Origin: Prevotella sp.
GTDB taxonomy: Bacteria > Bacteroidota > Bacteroidia > Bacteroidales > Dysgonomonadaceae
NCBI GenBank assembly: GCA_031285625.1
Contig: JAITVV010000038.1
Location: 1-56,330, forward strand
Length of the DNA stretch: 56,330 nucleotides
Direction of reading: 5' to 3'
This document shows positions 26,261-36,505 of the stretch, piece by piece (the stretch's first letter is position 1; the number at the start of each line of letters is the position of its first letter). The notes below the pieces were generated by a model. It was not told where the DNA came from, searched no databases, and saw only the letters and a list, made by a program, of their open reading frames with translations. The translations under genes were made by a program, and so were the position numbers.

Positions 26261-27175
26261 TCAATCTATCTTCAGTATCTGTGTCACCCGCACACTTATA
26301 TTGTTAGGTAAACCTGCCGAAGCGGCGGTATCCACACCAAAGACAATTTTATAACCTTTGTGGTTTGCGGCAGTATCGCTAAGTGTGGAGAAAAACAGGC
26401 TGAAGGGTGCTGTATGCCCGGTATCCAGTCCTCCGGGAACAACAATAGCCTGCGAAAAGACAGCATTCCCGCTATCATTATCTACAATATCCACTTTGAA
26501 GTACCGTGTCTGGGTCGGTGGATTGTTTCCCATCTCGAATTCAAAGCCTATCCTCCAGAAAGTTGGGATACCGATGTCAGCTTTTTCTACTAATAAAGCC
26601 CCATCGTCACCCAGAGTGGATGTGAGAATATCCGATACAGCTGTAGTAAAAGGAGACCATACCCCAATAATATATGAAGGAGTAATGGTCGTCTGTTGGT
26701 TCTGCATAAGTAAGCCCCAGGATGTTTTTCCGCTTAATGTGAGAAACTTTGACTGATTAACCCCTATAAGTACGCCTGTCTCTCCTAAATCTGTTCCACC
26801 TGAATTGGAGCTCGTCCCGGACAAGTTTATCCACTTTGCCCCGTCCCACACATAAATACCTTTTTTGATAGGTGTGCTTCCAGAAGTATCTTCATGTATA
26901 TTGTAGACTGTGAGGCCCGTATGCCTTTCGTTTTCAGCGGTATCGTATCCAACAGGAAACATCGGGTAAAGCTTGGTCAGGTCGGTAATGCTTACCCTGG
27001 GCATCATCATTCCTTTATTTGCATTTTCTGACCCATCAGTGACGTTTTGTATATTCTTTAGTTGCAATAATGCTCCGGTAACGGACTCTTCTCCTGCACC
27101 AATCGTAACTTGTGCAGTCAGGAAGCCAGAGTAAACTATAAAAAAATATATTAACACATAAAACTTATATTTCAT
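26261..27175 (-). CDS. Secreted protein of unknown function
   Basis: 304 residues. The signal peptide is MKYKFYVLIYFFIVYSGFLT ending AQ, and the mature protein opens VTIGAGEESVTGALLQLKN, the start of a family of Bacteroidota secreted proteins that often goes on with GLLLPRVSLTDL. Here it is GMMMPRVSITDLTKLYPMFP, then VYNIHEDTSGSTPIKKGIYV, WDGAKWINLSG. The C-terminal 180 residues are strand-rich without a recognised domain, and no clear sorting tail is seen. The function is unknown. It stands alone, bounded by the aldehyde dehydrogenase remnant and otsAB. Confidence 0.8.
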   Translation of the reverse strand: MKYKFYVLIYFFIVYSGFLTAQVTIGAGEESVTGALLQLKNIQNVTDGSENANKGMMMPRVSITDLTKLYPMFPVGYDTAENERHTGLTVYNIHEDTSGSTPIKKGIYVWDGAKWINLSGTSSNSGGTDLGETGVLIGVNQSKFLTLSGKTSWGLLMQNQQTTITPSYIIGVWSPFTTAVSDILTSTLGDDGALLVEKADIGIPTFWRIGFEFEMGNNPPTQTRYFKVDIVDNDSGNAVFSQAIVVPGGLDTGHTAPFSLFFSTLSDTAANHKGYKIVFGVDTAASAGLPNNISVRVTQILKID

Positions 27176-27360
27176 ATCATTTCTAATAAAGTTATAATTT
27201 TCATTTTTTGTTTTGCATAATATTGGATAGATGTTCAGATAAACATTTGGATAAGAACAACCAAAATCGATAATTTGTTCTGTCCCTCATCAATAAATAA
27301 AATTTGAAGAAGTAGAATATAAGCTGGCTCTCTGTCCATATTTTCGTTTTAAACGTAAGC

Positions 27361-29526
27361 CTAATTTACCAGCTTATTCAAGAAATTTAATGTCTGACTT
27401 TGTGTAGGGATATTATATTTTGATACGCTTGAGTTCCGCCCTACTTTAATTGTTATCGCATCTTCAGGCAGAGCTAAAAACATGTCTTCATCTGTTGTAT
27501 CATCTCCTATAGCCATAATGAAATCATAATCATCCTGATTCACTAATCTCACGGCTTCCGAACCTTTGGTTATGTCGTTATATTTAACCTCAACAATTTT
27601 ATTTCCCTTCATTATTTGCAGATTCTGTCGTGAGCAGGGATTAATCAGGGCATTGATCAATTGCGTCACCCTAAGATCTGCAAGCCATGCATCTACATTC
27701 CGGTAATGCCATACCAAAGCGGTATCCTTTATTTCTATTTTAGAACGTGGAGTCCGTTTTACGGTATGTTCCATAATATCGATAATTTCTTTATCCCACT
27801 CTATTTCCGATATTTTAGAATGCCATTTTCCACCCTCTTTATAAAAAGCTCCATGCTCTGCGGCTAAACCTATAGGGAGGCTTCCAAGCCATTTATCCAG
27901 GGTGTGGCGGTCGCGGCCGCTACTGATAACTACACTGTTTCCGGAATCCTGAGCTAACCGGGATAGGAGTTCTAAAAGTTCTTTTGTTGGGAATGCATCT
28001 TCCGGTTTAGCCTGAAATGGAGCTAATGTACCATCATAATCAAGTATAATAAGCCTCTTTTGCGATTTATCATAATCTTTCTTTATTGTATCGAAATTAC
28101 TTTTCACTACAATCTTACCGGCGAGTGTATTATTTTTCTCTCGCACTTCTTTTAGTTCCTCTATAAAATCCGTGGCCCATTGTTTTACATTCTGTGTTGA
28201 AACTATTTCCTGCATTGCATTTAACCGTTTCATTTGCTTTTCTACAGGCATCTTCAGAGCCTCTACCATTGCATTTTCTATTTCGTGTATGTCGGTCGGA
28301 TTTACAATGAGGGCATCTGATAATTCGATGGAGGCTCCAGCCATTTCGCTTAATATCAGAACTCCTGATTGTTCCCTTTTGGTTGCCACATATTCTTTCG
28401 CTACCAGATTCATACCATCACGCAATGGAGTAACCAGTGCAATATCTGAAATCTGGTAAAGAGCAGCCAGTTCTTCAAACTGGAACGGATGATAAAAATA
28501 ATAGACAGGAGTCCAGTCTATAGTCGCATATTTGCCGTTTATGGCTCCTACCAGTTTATCTATTTCGTTTTTCAACCCTGCATAAATATCAACTGAATCG
28601 CGGCTAGGAGCAACAATCATCACTAACGAAACCTTTTCCCGGTATTGAGGATTATTCTCCAGAAAACTCTGGAAACCGTGTAAGCGAATAGGTATGCCTT
28701 TGCTGTAATCGAGGCGGTCTACAGACAACATTAGTTTCGCTTTCCCAAAACTCTTGCGCAATTCTGCCGACTTCTTTTTAATATCGGGATTCAGCAGGGC
28801 ATCATGGTACATGTCATAATTGATTCCCATCGGGAAGGCATCTACATCTACCACCCTGTCGTTTAACTGAATTTCGTCCAGATTGCAATCCAGTTTCAAG
28901 ACCCTGTAGACTGCACTTATAAAGTGCCGCATGTAGCTGTGTGTATGGAATGCCACCAAATCAGCACCCAGAAGGCCTTTAAGTAATTCACCCCTTTCCG
29001 GTAAAGAACGGAACAATTCGTATGAAGGAAAAGGGATATGATGAAAATATCCGATGCTGATATCAGGCATTTTATCGCGCAACATTTTTGGTAACAGCAT
29101 TAACTGATAATCCTGAACCCAGACAATATCACCCGGCTCAATGATTTTGAGTGTAGCCTCACAAAAAAGAGCGTTCACTTCTTTATAAGCTTCCCAGTAC
29201 TCATTACCATATTCAATATAGTTCGAAAAATAATGGCATAGCGGCCAGAGAACACTGTTGCTATAACCCTCATAATAGTTTTCTATCTGATCCGGTGTCA
29301 GGTATACAGGGGTATATTTTTGCTCTGCCAGCTGTTTATCTATTGCTTCTTTCTCTTTGCAATTGTCGAGATACATACCCGGCCAGCCAATCCAGTGTTT
29401 ATCAACTTTTGTTTTTAGCGAATCAAGGCCTGTAGAAAGGCCTCCCGGACTGGGTATGACTTTATATTTATTATTTTCTTCAACAATTTTCAGAGGTAAT
29501 CTGTTAGATATTATAATAAGTTTCAT
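27361..29526 (-). CDS. otsAB: Fused trehalose-6-phosphate synthase/phosphatase (OtsA-OtsB)
   Basis: 721 residues with two enzymes. The N-terminal GT20 domain (about 1-470) starts LIIISNRLPLKIVEENNKYK and has WIGWPGMY, VWVQDYQLMLLPKMLRDKMP, VDRLDYSKGIPIRL and PLRDGMNLVAKEY, all family hallmarks, and makes trehalose-6-phosphate from UDP-glucose and glucose-6-phosphate. The C-terminal HAD domain (about 490-720) starts RLIILDYDGTLAPF and has SSGRDRHTLDKWL and MAIGDDTTDEDMF, and removes the phosphate. The fusion is usual in Bacteroidota. It diverges from the GH15 gene. Confidence 0.96.
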   Translation of the reverse strand: MKLIIISNRLPLKIVEENNKYKVIPSPGGLSTGLDSLKTKVDKHWIGWPGMYLDNCKEKEAIDKQLAEQKYTPVYLTPDQIENYYEGYSNSVLWPLCHYFSNYIEYGNEYWEAYKEVNALFCEATLKIIEPGDIVWVQDYQLMLLPKMLRDKMPDISIGYFHHIPFPSYELFRSLPERGELLKGLLGADLVAFHTHSYMRHFISAVYRVLKLDCNLDEIQLNDRVVDVDAFPMGINYDMYHDALLNPDIKKKSAELRKSFGKAKLMLSVDRLDYSKGIPIRLHGFQSFLENNPQYREKVSLVMIVAPSRDSVDIYAGLKNEIDKLVGAINGKYATIDWTPVYYFYHPFQFEELAALYQISDIALVTPLRDGMNLVAKEYVATKREQSGVLILSEMAGASIELSDALIVNPTDIHEIENAMVEALKMPVEKQMKRLNAMQEIVSTQNVKQWATDFIEELKEVREKNNTLAGKIVVKSNFDTIKKDYDKSQKRLIILDYDGTLAPFQAKPEDAFPTKELLELLSRLAQDSGNSVVISSGRDRHTLDKWLGSLPIGLAAEHGAFYKEGGKWHSKISEIEWDKEIIDIMEHTVKRTPRSKIEIKDTALVWHYRNVDAWLADLRVTQLINALINPCSRQNLQIMKGNKIVEVKYNDITKGSEAVRLVNQDDYDFIMAIGDDTTDEDMFLALPEDAITIKVGRNSSVSKYNIPTQSQTLNFLNKLVN

Positions 29527-29692
29527 ATGTTAAATTATTTTTCTTCACAATACTCTATGCAAGCATTGTATTATTCTTCGGTTAAAAAGAAACATTCTGA
29601 TGTATAATGTGAATAATTAATAATAAAACATTATTTAAACGAGTTTAGTTCAAATAATAAATATAAGATATTGAAAATCAATGATAAAAAAC

Positions 29693-31495
29693 ATGAATAA
29701 AACTATAGATCTGGATTATGGAGTTATAGGAAATGGTAAAACGGCAGCATTAATATCAAAAAGAGGGAGTATAGACTGGCTCTGTTTCCCGTCTTTCGAT
29801 TCACCTTCTGTTTTTACTAAAATTTTGGACAATGAGATTGGAGGAAGCTTTGCTATAGAAGTGGCTGATGATTATCAGATTATCCAGAAATATATTAAAG
29901 GAACCAATATCCTGTCCACAATCTTTACTTCGAAGGAGGGCAGTTTCGAGTTGCTCGATTTTATGCCCCGATACAGGACGCAGGATATGGATTATTATAT
30001 ACCACCTGAAATATACCGTTATATAAAATTTCTGGACGGGAAACCCCGGTTTAAGGTAAAATACAATCCAGTAATGAATTACGCGAAGGAAACAGCTATA
30101 CATAAGAAATTCCCTGAGCTGATAAAAACATATTCATGTGAAGACAAGAGGGAAAATATGTATCTCTATTCCAGCCTCAATTTTGATGCTATACTAAACG
30201 AAGAAGAAATAGTTCTGGAAAAAGATGAGTTCTTCTTGCTGGCCTATCATCAGAAACTGGTACCTATAGATATTGACCGTGTCAATCTGGAATATCAGCG
30301 GACAAAGGTTTACTGGCTCAACTGGAATAACCGTTCCCGCAAATTCTATCAGTATAATGAAGCCATATCGCGAAGCCTTCTCATCCTGAAATTAATGTCC
30401 TATCAGCATACAGGAGCGGTTATGGCCGCACTTACTACAAGTATTCCCGAGACAATAGGGGAGGTGCGCAACTGGGATTACCGTTTTTGCTGGATACGGG
30501 ATGCTTCTATGTCGATGGAGACTTTGCTTTCTATGGGACACCGATCGGCAGCCCGGCGGTTTATGGGATTCATAAAGAGGATTCTGCGATCCAAGTCGGA
30601 CTCGTTCCAGATAATGTACGGTATAGATGGCAGCAGGGTACTCAAAGAAGAAGTATTGCCGCATTTGGCTGGTTATGCCGGTTCCAAACCGGTCAGGGTA
30701 GGAAACGCTGCATATAATCAGAAGCAAAATGATTCGTTGGGATACCTTATGAATGTGATATACAATTATTATTTGCACTTCCCGGGTACGTTGGACGAAA
30801 TTGAAGAAATGTGGGAAATTGTAAAAACGATTGTGAAGACCATATTTGCAGAATGGAAAAATACGGATCAGAGCATCTGGGAATTCCGTAATATTGAGAA
30901 ACACTTTGTCTTCTCAAAGGTTATGTGCTGGGTTGCGATGGATAGGGCAGTCAGTATTGCGTCATTTCTGGGAAAGACCAATTATGAAAAAGAATGGAAA
31001 GAAGAGGCGGATAATATAAAAAAAGACATTCTGATACATGGCTGGAATAAGGACATACAAAGCTTCACTCAATCATATGGCAGCAGCGATGTGGATTCTT
31101 CTTTGCTACTAATGGAGCAGTACGGATTTATTGAAGCTAATGATGAAAAGTATATAAAGACAGTAAAACGGATTAAGAAGGAACTGATGCACGAAGGATT
31201 GATGTACAGGTATAAGAACAGTGACGATTTCGGTCAGCCTTCTTCATCTTTTACTATCTGTACATTCTGGCTCGTGCGGGCGCTTTATGTGACAGGGGAG
31301 AAGAAAGAGGCTCAGGCTATTTTCGACAAATTACTATCTTATTCTAATCATCTGGGACTTTTTAGTGAGGATCTAGATTTTAAGACCAAACAGCAACTAG
31401 GTAACTTTCCTCAGGCATACTCACATCTGGCTTTAATTAATACAGCTAATTTGTTTGCAGAGGAAAAACCTTTTTCCAAATTTATAAAACCATAA
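29693..31495 (+). CDS. GH15 family glycoside hydrolase (trehalase/glucoamylase-like)
   Basis: 600 residues from the ATG at 29693 (MNKTIDLDYGVIGNGKTAAL); an ATG at 29681 adds four residues and is equally possible. It follows the bacterial GH15 pattern: KRGSIDWLCFPSFDSPSVF at the start, an N-terminal beta-sandwich to about 220, then the (alpha/alpha)6 barrel with RNWDYRFCWIRDASMSMETL (hallmark) and, late, HEGLMYRYKNSDDFG and SSFTICTFWLVRALYVTGE. GH15 members of actinobacteria hydrolyse trehalose, others hydrolyse starch oligosaccharides. Its divergence from otsAB makes trehalose the likelier substrate here. Confidence 0.9.
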   Translation: MNKTIDLDYGVIGNGKTAALISKRGSIDWLCFPSFDSPSVFTKILDNEIGGSFAIEVADDYQIIQKYIKGTNILSTIFTSKEGSFELLDFMPRYRTQDMDYYIPPEIYRYIKFLDGKPRFKVKYNPVMNYAKETAIHKKFPELIKTYSCEDKRENMYLYSSLNFDAILNEEEIVLEKDEFFLLAYHQKLVPIDIDRVNLEYQRTKVYWLNWNNRSRKFYQYNEAISRSLLILKLMSYQHTGAVMAALTTSIPETIGEVRNWDYRFCWIRDASMSMETLLSMGHRSAARRFMGFIKRILRSKSDSFQIMYGIDGSRVLKEEVLPHLAGYAGSKPVRVGNAAYNQKQNDSLGYLMNVIYNYYLHFPGTLDEIEEMWEIVKTIVKTIFAEWKNTDQSIWEFRNIEKHFVFSKVMCWVAMDRAVSIASFLGKTNYEKEWKEEADNIKKDILIHGWNKDIQSFTQSYGSSDVDSSLLLMEQYGFIEANDEKYIKTVKRIKKELMHEGLMYRYKNSDDFGQPSSSFTICTFWLVRALYVTGEKKEAQAIFDKLLSYSNHLGLFSEDLDFKTKQQLGNFPQAYSHLALINTANLFAEEKPFSKFIKP

Positions 31496-31894
31496 ATAAT
31501 GAGAATAGAGCAAAACCACTCTATAGGCAATCAATTGCCCTTTATCAGGATATGGATTGAAGGGGCGATTAAGAACAAATGCAACGAGAGTATTTGAAAA
31601 ACAAATTAAAGAAAGTTGTCTAATTGAGATACGTTACGAAATATATTACCATTGTGTAATAAAGAATAGTTTTAATGCTTTTGAGTAATGTTAGTCGTTC
31701 TCTGAAAATGCTGCTCAAAGGTGTTATTTTAGATAATCCAGAGAAAGAAAAATATTATTGTGAGGTTAAATAAACTTTGTTATTGTGTTTTTTGAAGTTT
31801 TGTTTATTGATAAGGGATAGAAAGATGTTAAGTATATATTCAGAAATATATTAGTTAGGAATATAACAGTATTATAAATAAGTTATTTCTAAAT
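31496..31894. other. Gene-free stretch after the GH15 gene
   Basis: About 400 AT-rich bases with no convincing gene. The best open frame is a 32-residue one at 31675-31773 (MLLSNVSRSLKMLLKGVILD), with no family resemblance, which could be a fragment of something larger or chance. The next gene fragment's promoter lies at the right edge. Confidence 0.5.
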
Positions 31895-31897
31895 TTG
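31890..31897 (+). promoter_or_regulatory. -7 element TAAATTTG of the remnant gene
   Basis: TAAATTTG matches TAnnTTTG and lies 15 bases before the ATG at 31913, so it supports that start rather than the ATG at 31895. Confidence 0.5.
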
Positions 31898-31912
31898 GCT
31901 AAAATAATTACT

Positions 31913-32518
31913 ATGAAACTATTTGAAAATAAAGAACGAACTGATACAAAACCATCAAGATATATTGACAATAAATATGATTTTTATGACCGAAATAATC
32001 AACCCCATATATCAAGAGTTAGGGATATATTAAATGATTGGTTTTCAAAATATCCAATTGATGAACAAAATGAACTGGAAAGTAGATTTAAGAAAGATTT
32101 TGAATCAGCTTTGTATGAATTGTACCTCTTTATTTTCTTTTCTCAATTAGGTTTTGATATAGTTATACATCCTAAATAAACCTTATATTATTTGTATAAA
32201 TACTTTTACTGGAACTTTCTTTAACGAGGAAAATTAATAGATGCTATTTGGGGTAGCACTTGCCAATATGAAGATGAGAATAAAATTTTCAGATTAGATA
32301 ATGGCTTCTTCGGTAGTATAAAGAATAAGAAATATACACGTGTTAGTGGCGTAATGATTACTAATGTTATGGATGCTAATTTACAATCTGCAAATTATCT
32401 ATTCTGCAAGAATCCTTATTCAATATATGATTTTGACTTTAGTATTATGGGATTAGACTATTATTCCCTTATCGAGAATAATGTAGTCAAAATTATTTCA
32501 TCTAATTATGAAAAATAA
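31913..32518 (+). pseudogene. Unknown gene, internally deleted (N- and C-terminal pieces remain)
   Basis: An intact start (MKLFENKERTDTKPSRYIDN) runs to HISRVRDILNDWFSKYPIDE, ELESRFKKDFESALYELYLF and FIFFSQLGFDIVIHPK, then stops at 32177-32179. Beyond, another open stretch (IWGSTCQYEDENKIFRLDNG to NVVKIISSNYEK, stop 32516-32518) reads as a protein C-terminus. The ELESRFKxDFxSAxxELYLxxxFxxLGxxVxIHP pattern is one I associate with the first part of larger bacterial proteins of unknown or defence-related role, so most of the middle has been deleted. The promoter is kept. It lies beside tRNA-Ser, a usual insertion site for islands. Confidence 0.6.
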
Positions 32519-32520
32519 AA

Positions 32521-32556
32521 AGGACTAAAATAAGTTTTAGTCCCTATTTTAGTCCT
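32521..32556. terminator. 12-bp perfect inverted repeat before tRNA-Ser
   Basis: AGGACTAAAATA (32521-32532) and TATTTTAGTCCT (32545-32556) are exact reverse complements, with a nested inner hairpin and TTTG following. It can end transcription of the tRNA gene and of the remnant gene facing it. Confidence 0.7.
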
Positions 32557-32580
32557 TTGTTTTCGTAATCATCTGATATT

Positions 32581-32666
<86 letters not shown>

Positions 32667-32794
32667 ATTAAAATGCTTTTCTCCAAAAGCGATGCAAATG
32701 TAGGTGTTTTTTTTGTTTCTACAAACTATTATTACAACTTTTATTCACTCTTTTTATAAGAAGCTAGTTATCAGCTAATATTAAGATGCAAGAT

Positions 32795-34057
32795 TTATAC
32801 AATATATCTTCCTAAATCACTATCCGGATCAAGAACTGTAAAATCAAGACCATATTCAACCATACGTGAAATCAGCCCATTATAATCATCTATCGTTTCT
32901 AATTCAATACCAACAAGTGCAGGACCATTCTCTTTTTCATTCTTTTTCATATACTCAAAACGTACAATATCATCACGATCTCCCAGCACCTTATCAACAA
33001 AGTCCTTCAAAGAATTAGCCCTTTGTGGAAAACGAATAACAAAGTAATGTTTCAATCGCTCAAATATCAAAGAACGCTCTTTTATCTCCTGCATGCGATC
33101 AATATCATTATTACTGCCGCTGACAATACAAACAATATTTTTACCTCTTATTTCTGGAGCATAATGATTCAGAGCAGTAATACTCAAAGCTCCTGCAGGT
33201 TCCACCACAATTGCATTTTCATTATATAATTTCAAAATAGTAGAACATACCTCACCCTCCGGAACCAGACATATATCATCCACTACCTTAGAACAAATAT
33301 CGTAAGTCAAATCCCCCACCCTTTTTACAGCTGCTCCATCAATAAATTTGTCGATATGAACAAGTGTGACCGGATGACCTGCTTTAAAGGCAGACCTAAG
33401 GCTAGGTGCACCTTCCGGTTCAACAGCTATGATTTTTGTATCAGGAGAATGATCTTTTATATATGCCCCTACACCCGAACACAAACCTCCTCCACCAACA
33501 GGTATAAATATATAATCTATCGGAATTTCAGGTAATTGCTTTAATATTTCTAAACCTATGGTTCCTTGCCCTTCCACTATATAAGAGTTATCAAATGGAG
33601 GTATAAAAGTCATATCATGAGCTTCCGTGTATTCTATCGCAGACTGGGCACAATCATCAAAAGTATCACCAGCTAGTATTATCTCAATATAACCGTTGCC
33701 AAACATCTTAGTCTGCTTGATCTTTTGCTTAGGTGTTATCTTAGGCATAAAAACTACACCTCTGATCCCCATTTCATTGCAACTGTATGCAAACCCCTGC
33801 GCATGATTTCCGGCACTGGCACAAACAACCCCTTTTTCCAAAACAGTACGGTCAAGTCGGCTAATCATATTATAAGCTCCTCTTAACTTATAGGAACGAA
33901 CAACTTGCAAATCCTCTCTTTTGAGATAAATATTGGCTTCAAAATATTGTGAAAGTGAGTTTAAGTATTGTAAGGGCGTTTCCTTCACAATACCTTTTAG
34001 TCGCTCCTCAGCTCTTTCAATATCGAGTCCAAATTTTTCTGTTAAACTTATTGGCAT
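32795..34057 (-). CDS. ilvA: Threonine ammonia-lyase (threonine deaminase)
   Basis: 420 residues. The PLP lysine lies in QVVRSYKLRGAYNMISRL, the substrate/PLP-phosphate loops are VVCASAGNHAQGFAYSCNEM and VGGGGLCSGVGAYI, and IVSGSNNDIDRM closes the catalytic part. The C-terminal region from about 330 (YFVIRFPQRANSLKDFVDKV, later ALVGIELETIDDYNGLISRM) is a single ACT-like regulatory domain, as in the short forms. It deaminates threonine to 2-oxobutanoate for isoleucine. A -7 element lies upstream, with an intergenic repeat before lepA. Confidence 0.95.
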   Translation of the reverse strand: MPISLTEKFGLDIERAEERLKGIVKETPLQYLNSLSQYFEANIYLKREDLQVVRSYKLRGAYNMISRLDRTVLEKGVVCASAGNHAQGFAYSCNEMGIRGVVFMPKITPKQKIKQTKMFGNGYIEIILAGDTFDDCAQSAIEYTEAHDMTFIPPFDNSYIVEGQGTIGLEILKQLPEIPIDYIFIPVGGGGLCSGVGAYIKDHSPDTKIIAVEPEGAPSLRSAFKAGHPVTLVHIDKFIDGAAVKRVGDLTYDICSKVVDDICLVPEGEVCSTILKLYNENAIVVEPAGALSITALNHYAPEIRGKNIVCIVSGSNNDIDRMQEIKERSLIFERLKHYFVIRFPQRANSLKDFVDKVLGDRDDIVRFEYMKKNEKENGPALVGIELETIDDYNGLISRMVEYGLDFTVLDPDSDLGRYIV

Positions 34058-34079
34058 ATTCTATATAACATTTGATATA

Positions 34080-34087
34080 CAAAATTA
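34080..34087 (-). promoter_or_regulatory. -7 element TAATTTTG of ilvA
   Basis: The minus strand reads TAATTTTG, 22 bases upstream of the ilvA start, with TTG-containing sequence about 17 bases further upstream. Confidence 0.6.
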
Positions 34088-34214
34088 GAAAAATAAACTA
34101 TTAGTCAACTATAAAAATAAATTTAGACAAAAAGCAACAAAAACACGACCTTCTTTAGAATAATATCACATTTGCCATATAATGATATACAATCACTTAC
34201 AGTCTGTAATAATT

Positions 34215-34266
34215 AAAAAGGTGACAAAAGTAACAACTTTCCCAAACTTTTTCTTTGTTACTTTCC
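34215..34266 (+). repeat. Dispersed palindromic repeat, copy 1
   Basis: The core GTGACAAAAGTAACA (34221-34235) is followed after a spacer by TTTGTTACTTTCC (34254-34266), so AAAGTAACAA pairs with TTGTTACTTT. The same core appears at 40762 (minus) and 56060. Confidence 0.7.
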
Positions 34267-34380
34267 ACAATATCAATTCGCAATAAAGATTCTTTATATA
34301 GATAAATCTTAACGTCATAATACAAATTATCCGATTGTGTTATTCAGGTTCTTTCAAATAAAATTTCCATTTCTTTTTTG

Positions 34381-34388
34381 TATATTTG
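34381..34388 (+). promoter_or_regulatory. -7 element TATATTTG of lepA
   Basis: It is a perfect TAnnTTTG match. It lies 66 bases before the lepA ATG, giving a leader of about 55-60 nucleotides. No -33 TTTG is obvious. Confidence 0.65.
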
Positions 34389-34454
34389 CAGCCTAATTTG
34401 GGGTAGTGTGCCTGCTTCAAATTCTCAGAGTAGAAAGACGATTATAATTACGGA

Positions 34455-36242
34455 ATGAATAAAATACGAAATTTTTGCATTATAGCACATATTGACCATG
34501 GTAAAAGTACGTTGGCAGACAGGCTTTTAGAATATACTAAAACAGTTGAAGGAAAAGACTTACAAGCTCAGGTACTGGACAACATGGATCTGGAACGTGA
34601 GCGCGGTATTACCATAAAGAGCCACGCCATCCAGATGGAATATGTATATAAAGGAGAAAAATATATACTTAACCTCATAGACACTCCGGGACACGTAGAC
34701 TTTTCATACGAAGTATCGCGGTCTATTGCGGCTTGCGAAGGTGCCTTGCTCATAGTGGATGCAGCACAAGGTATACAAGCCCAAACAATTTCCAATCTTT
34801 ATATGGCAATTGAAAATGATCTGGAGATTATACCTATCCTGAACAAGATAGATCTGCCAAGTGCCATGCCGGATGAAGTGGAAGATCAGATTATCGAACT
34901 ATTAGGTGTCAAAAGGGAAGATATCATTCGGGCCAGCGGCAAAACCGGTGAAGGTGTGTACACTATACTGGATTCCATAATAGAACGAGTTCCTGCTCCC
35001 AAAGGAGACCCTGAAGCACCCTTACAGGCATTAATATTCGACTCGGTATTTAACTCATTCAGGGGAATTATCGCTTATTTCAAAATAGTTAACGGCTCCA
35101 TAAAAAAAGGGGATCGTGTAAAGTTTTTTGCAACCGGTAAAGAATACGAAGCTGACGAAGTTGGTGTCCTTAAACTGGATATGTCACCTAGAAACGAAGT
35201 TACCTGCGGTGATGTAGGTTATATAATTTCCGGTATCAAGACATCAAAAGAAGTAAAAGTTGGGGATACAATCACACATGTAAAAAATCCATGTGAAAAA
35301 GCAATTGAAGGATTTGAAGAAGTAAAACCTATGGTTTTTGCAGGTGTGTATCCTATCGATAGTGAAGACTTTGAAGACTTACGCTCTTCTCTGGAAAAAC
35401 TTCAGCTGAACGATGCATCCCTGACATTCCAACCGGAATCTTCTGTAGCTCTTGGCTTTGGCTTCCGTTGCGGATTCCTGGGGCTCTTACATATGGAAAT
35501 CATACAGGAACGACTCGACAGGGAGTTTAATATGGATGTAATTACAACCGTTCCTAACGTTTCTTATATAGTCCATGATAAAAAAGGTAACAAGAAAGAA
35601 GTCCATAATCCTGCAGGGCTACCGGATCAGACATTGATAGATTATATTGAAGAACCATATATACGTGCATCTGTTATCACCAATACTACTTATATTGGCG
35701 CTATTATGACATTGTGCCTCGGCAAGCGTGGTATCTTAATCAAACAAGAATACATATCCGGTGACCGCGTAGAAATTATCTATGATATTCCTCTGGGTGA
35801 AATAGTAATTGATTTTTATGATAAGTTAAAAAGCATTTCTAAAGGATATGCATCTTTTGACTATCATATGCATGATTACCGCGAAGCGAGACTTGTAAAA
35901 CTGGACATACTACTCAATGGTGAATCCGTAGATGCATTATCGACACTAACACATATCGACAACGCAGTCACTTTTGGCCGTAGGATGTGCGAAAAGCTGA
36001 AAGAACTAATCCCCCGACAGCAATTTGATATAGCTATACAAGCTGCCATAGGAGCAAAAATCATAGCCCGCGAAACTATAAAAGCTGTACGGAAAGATGT
36101 GACTGCAAAATGTTATGGTGGTGATATCTCCCGTAAACGAAAGTTATTAGAGAAACAAAAGGAAGGTAAAAAACGCATGAAGCAGGTAGGTAACGTTGAA
36201 GTACCACAAAAAGCGTTTTTAGCTGTATTAAAACTTGACTAA
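34455..36242 (+). CDS. lepA: Elongation factor 4 (LepA), ribosomal back-translocase
   Basis: 595 residues, full length. GTPase motifs are [14 protein letters not shown] (G1), RGITIK (G2), DTPGHVDF (G3) and LNKIDLPSA (G4). Later come [19 protein letters not shown] and the family-specific C-terminal domain ending [20 protein letters not shown]. LepA acts on stalled or mis-translocated ribosomes. It is a single gene with its own promoter and terminator. Confidence 0.98.
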   Translation: MNKIRNFCIIAHIDHGKSTLADRLLEYTKTVEGKDLQAQVLDNMDLERERGITIKSHAIQMEYVYKGEKYILNLIDTPGHVDFSYEVSRSIAACEGALLIVDAAQGIQAQTISNLYMAIENDLEIIPILNKIDLPSAMPDEVEDQIIELLGVKREDIIRASGKTGEGVYTILDSIIERVPAPKGDPEAPLQALIFDSVFNSFRGIIAYFKIVNGSIKKGDRVKFFATGKEYEADEVGVLKLDMSPRNEVTCGDVGYIISGIKTSKEVKVGDTITHVKNPCEKAIEGFEEVKPMVFAGVYPIDSEDFEDLRSSLEKLQLNDASLTFQPESSVALGFGFRCGFLGLLHMEIIQERLDREFNMDVITTVPNVSYIVHDKKGNKKEVHNPAGLPDQTLIDYIEEPYIRASVITNTTYIGAIMTLCLGKRGILIKQEYISGDRVEIIYDIPLGEIVIDFYDKLKSISKGYASFDYHMHDYREARLVKLDILLNGESVDALSTLTHIDNAVTFGRRMCEKLKELIPRQQFDIAIQAAIGAKIIARETIKAVRKDVTAKCYGGDISRKRKLLEKQKEGKKRMKQVGNVEVPQKAFLAVLKLD

Positions 36243-36265
36243 TAAAAGATTACAGTATAAAAAGG

Positions 36266-36293
36266 AAAAGAGGCTTATTATTAAGTCTCTTTT
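36266..36293. terminator. lepA terminator
   Basis: AAAAGAGGCTTA (36266-36277), loop TTAT, TAAGTCTCTTTT (36282-36293), 12 pairs with one G-T. A T-run follows. It is bidirectional and also faces the small gene at 36299. Confidence 0.8.
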
Positions 36294-36298
36294 TTATA

Positions 36299-36505
36299 TT
36301 ATTTATACCTTATTCCAGCAATAATACCTTTCTCTTTCAATAGGTAAAGAACCCTAAACTCATTTGCTGATTTAGCAACTTTCCCCTTCGAGAGACGATA
36401 TATACTAAAAGCACTCATTTTAGCCTCCCCTACCAGGTCTATAAACTTCTGTTTATCTCCAGAACTCCAATAATACGAAATAAAATCTCTAACAAATTTA
36501 CTCAT
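36299..36505 (-). CDS. Small protein of unknown function (68 residues)
   Basis: It begins MSKFVRDFISYYWSSGDKQK and has FIDLVGEAKMSAFSIYRLSK, then FRVLYLLKEKGIIAG. The composition is balanced and basic with a helix-turn-helix look in the middle, unlike chance frames here. It is convergent with lepA and uses the shared terminator. The family is not recognised, and no partner gene is next to it. Confidence 0.5.
   Translation of the reverse strand: MSKFVRDFISYYWSSGDKQKFIDLVGEAKMSAFSIYRLSKGKVAKSANEFRVLYLLKEKGIIAGIRYK

Larger units (their letters stand above)
34058..34454. other. Intergenic region between divergent ilvA and lepA
   Basis: 397 bases holding the ilvA -7 element (34080-34087), one copy of the dispersed palindromic repeat (34215-34266), and the lepA promoter (34381-34388). 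No gene is seen. Confidence 0.7.

Noticed and set aside
26358-26756. 132-residue plus-strand frame
   Set aside because: It lies wholly opposite the secreted protein at 26261-27175, which has a signal peptide and a sensible composition.
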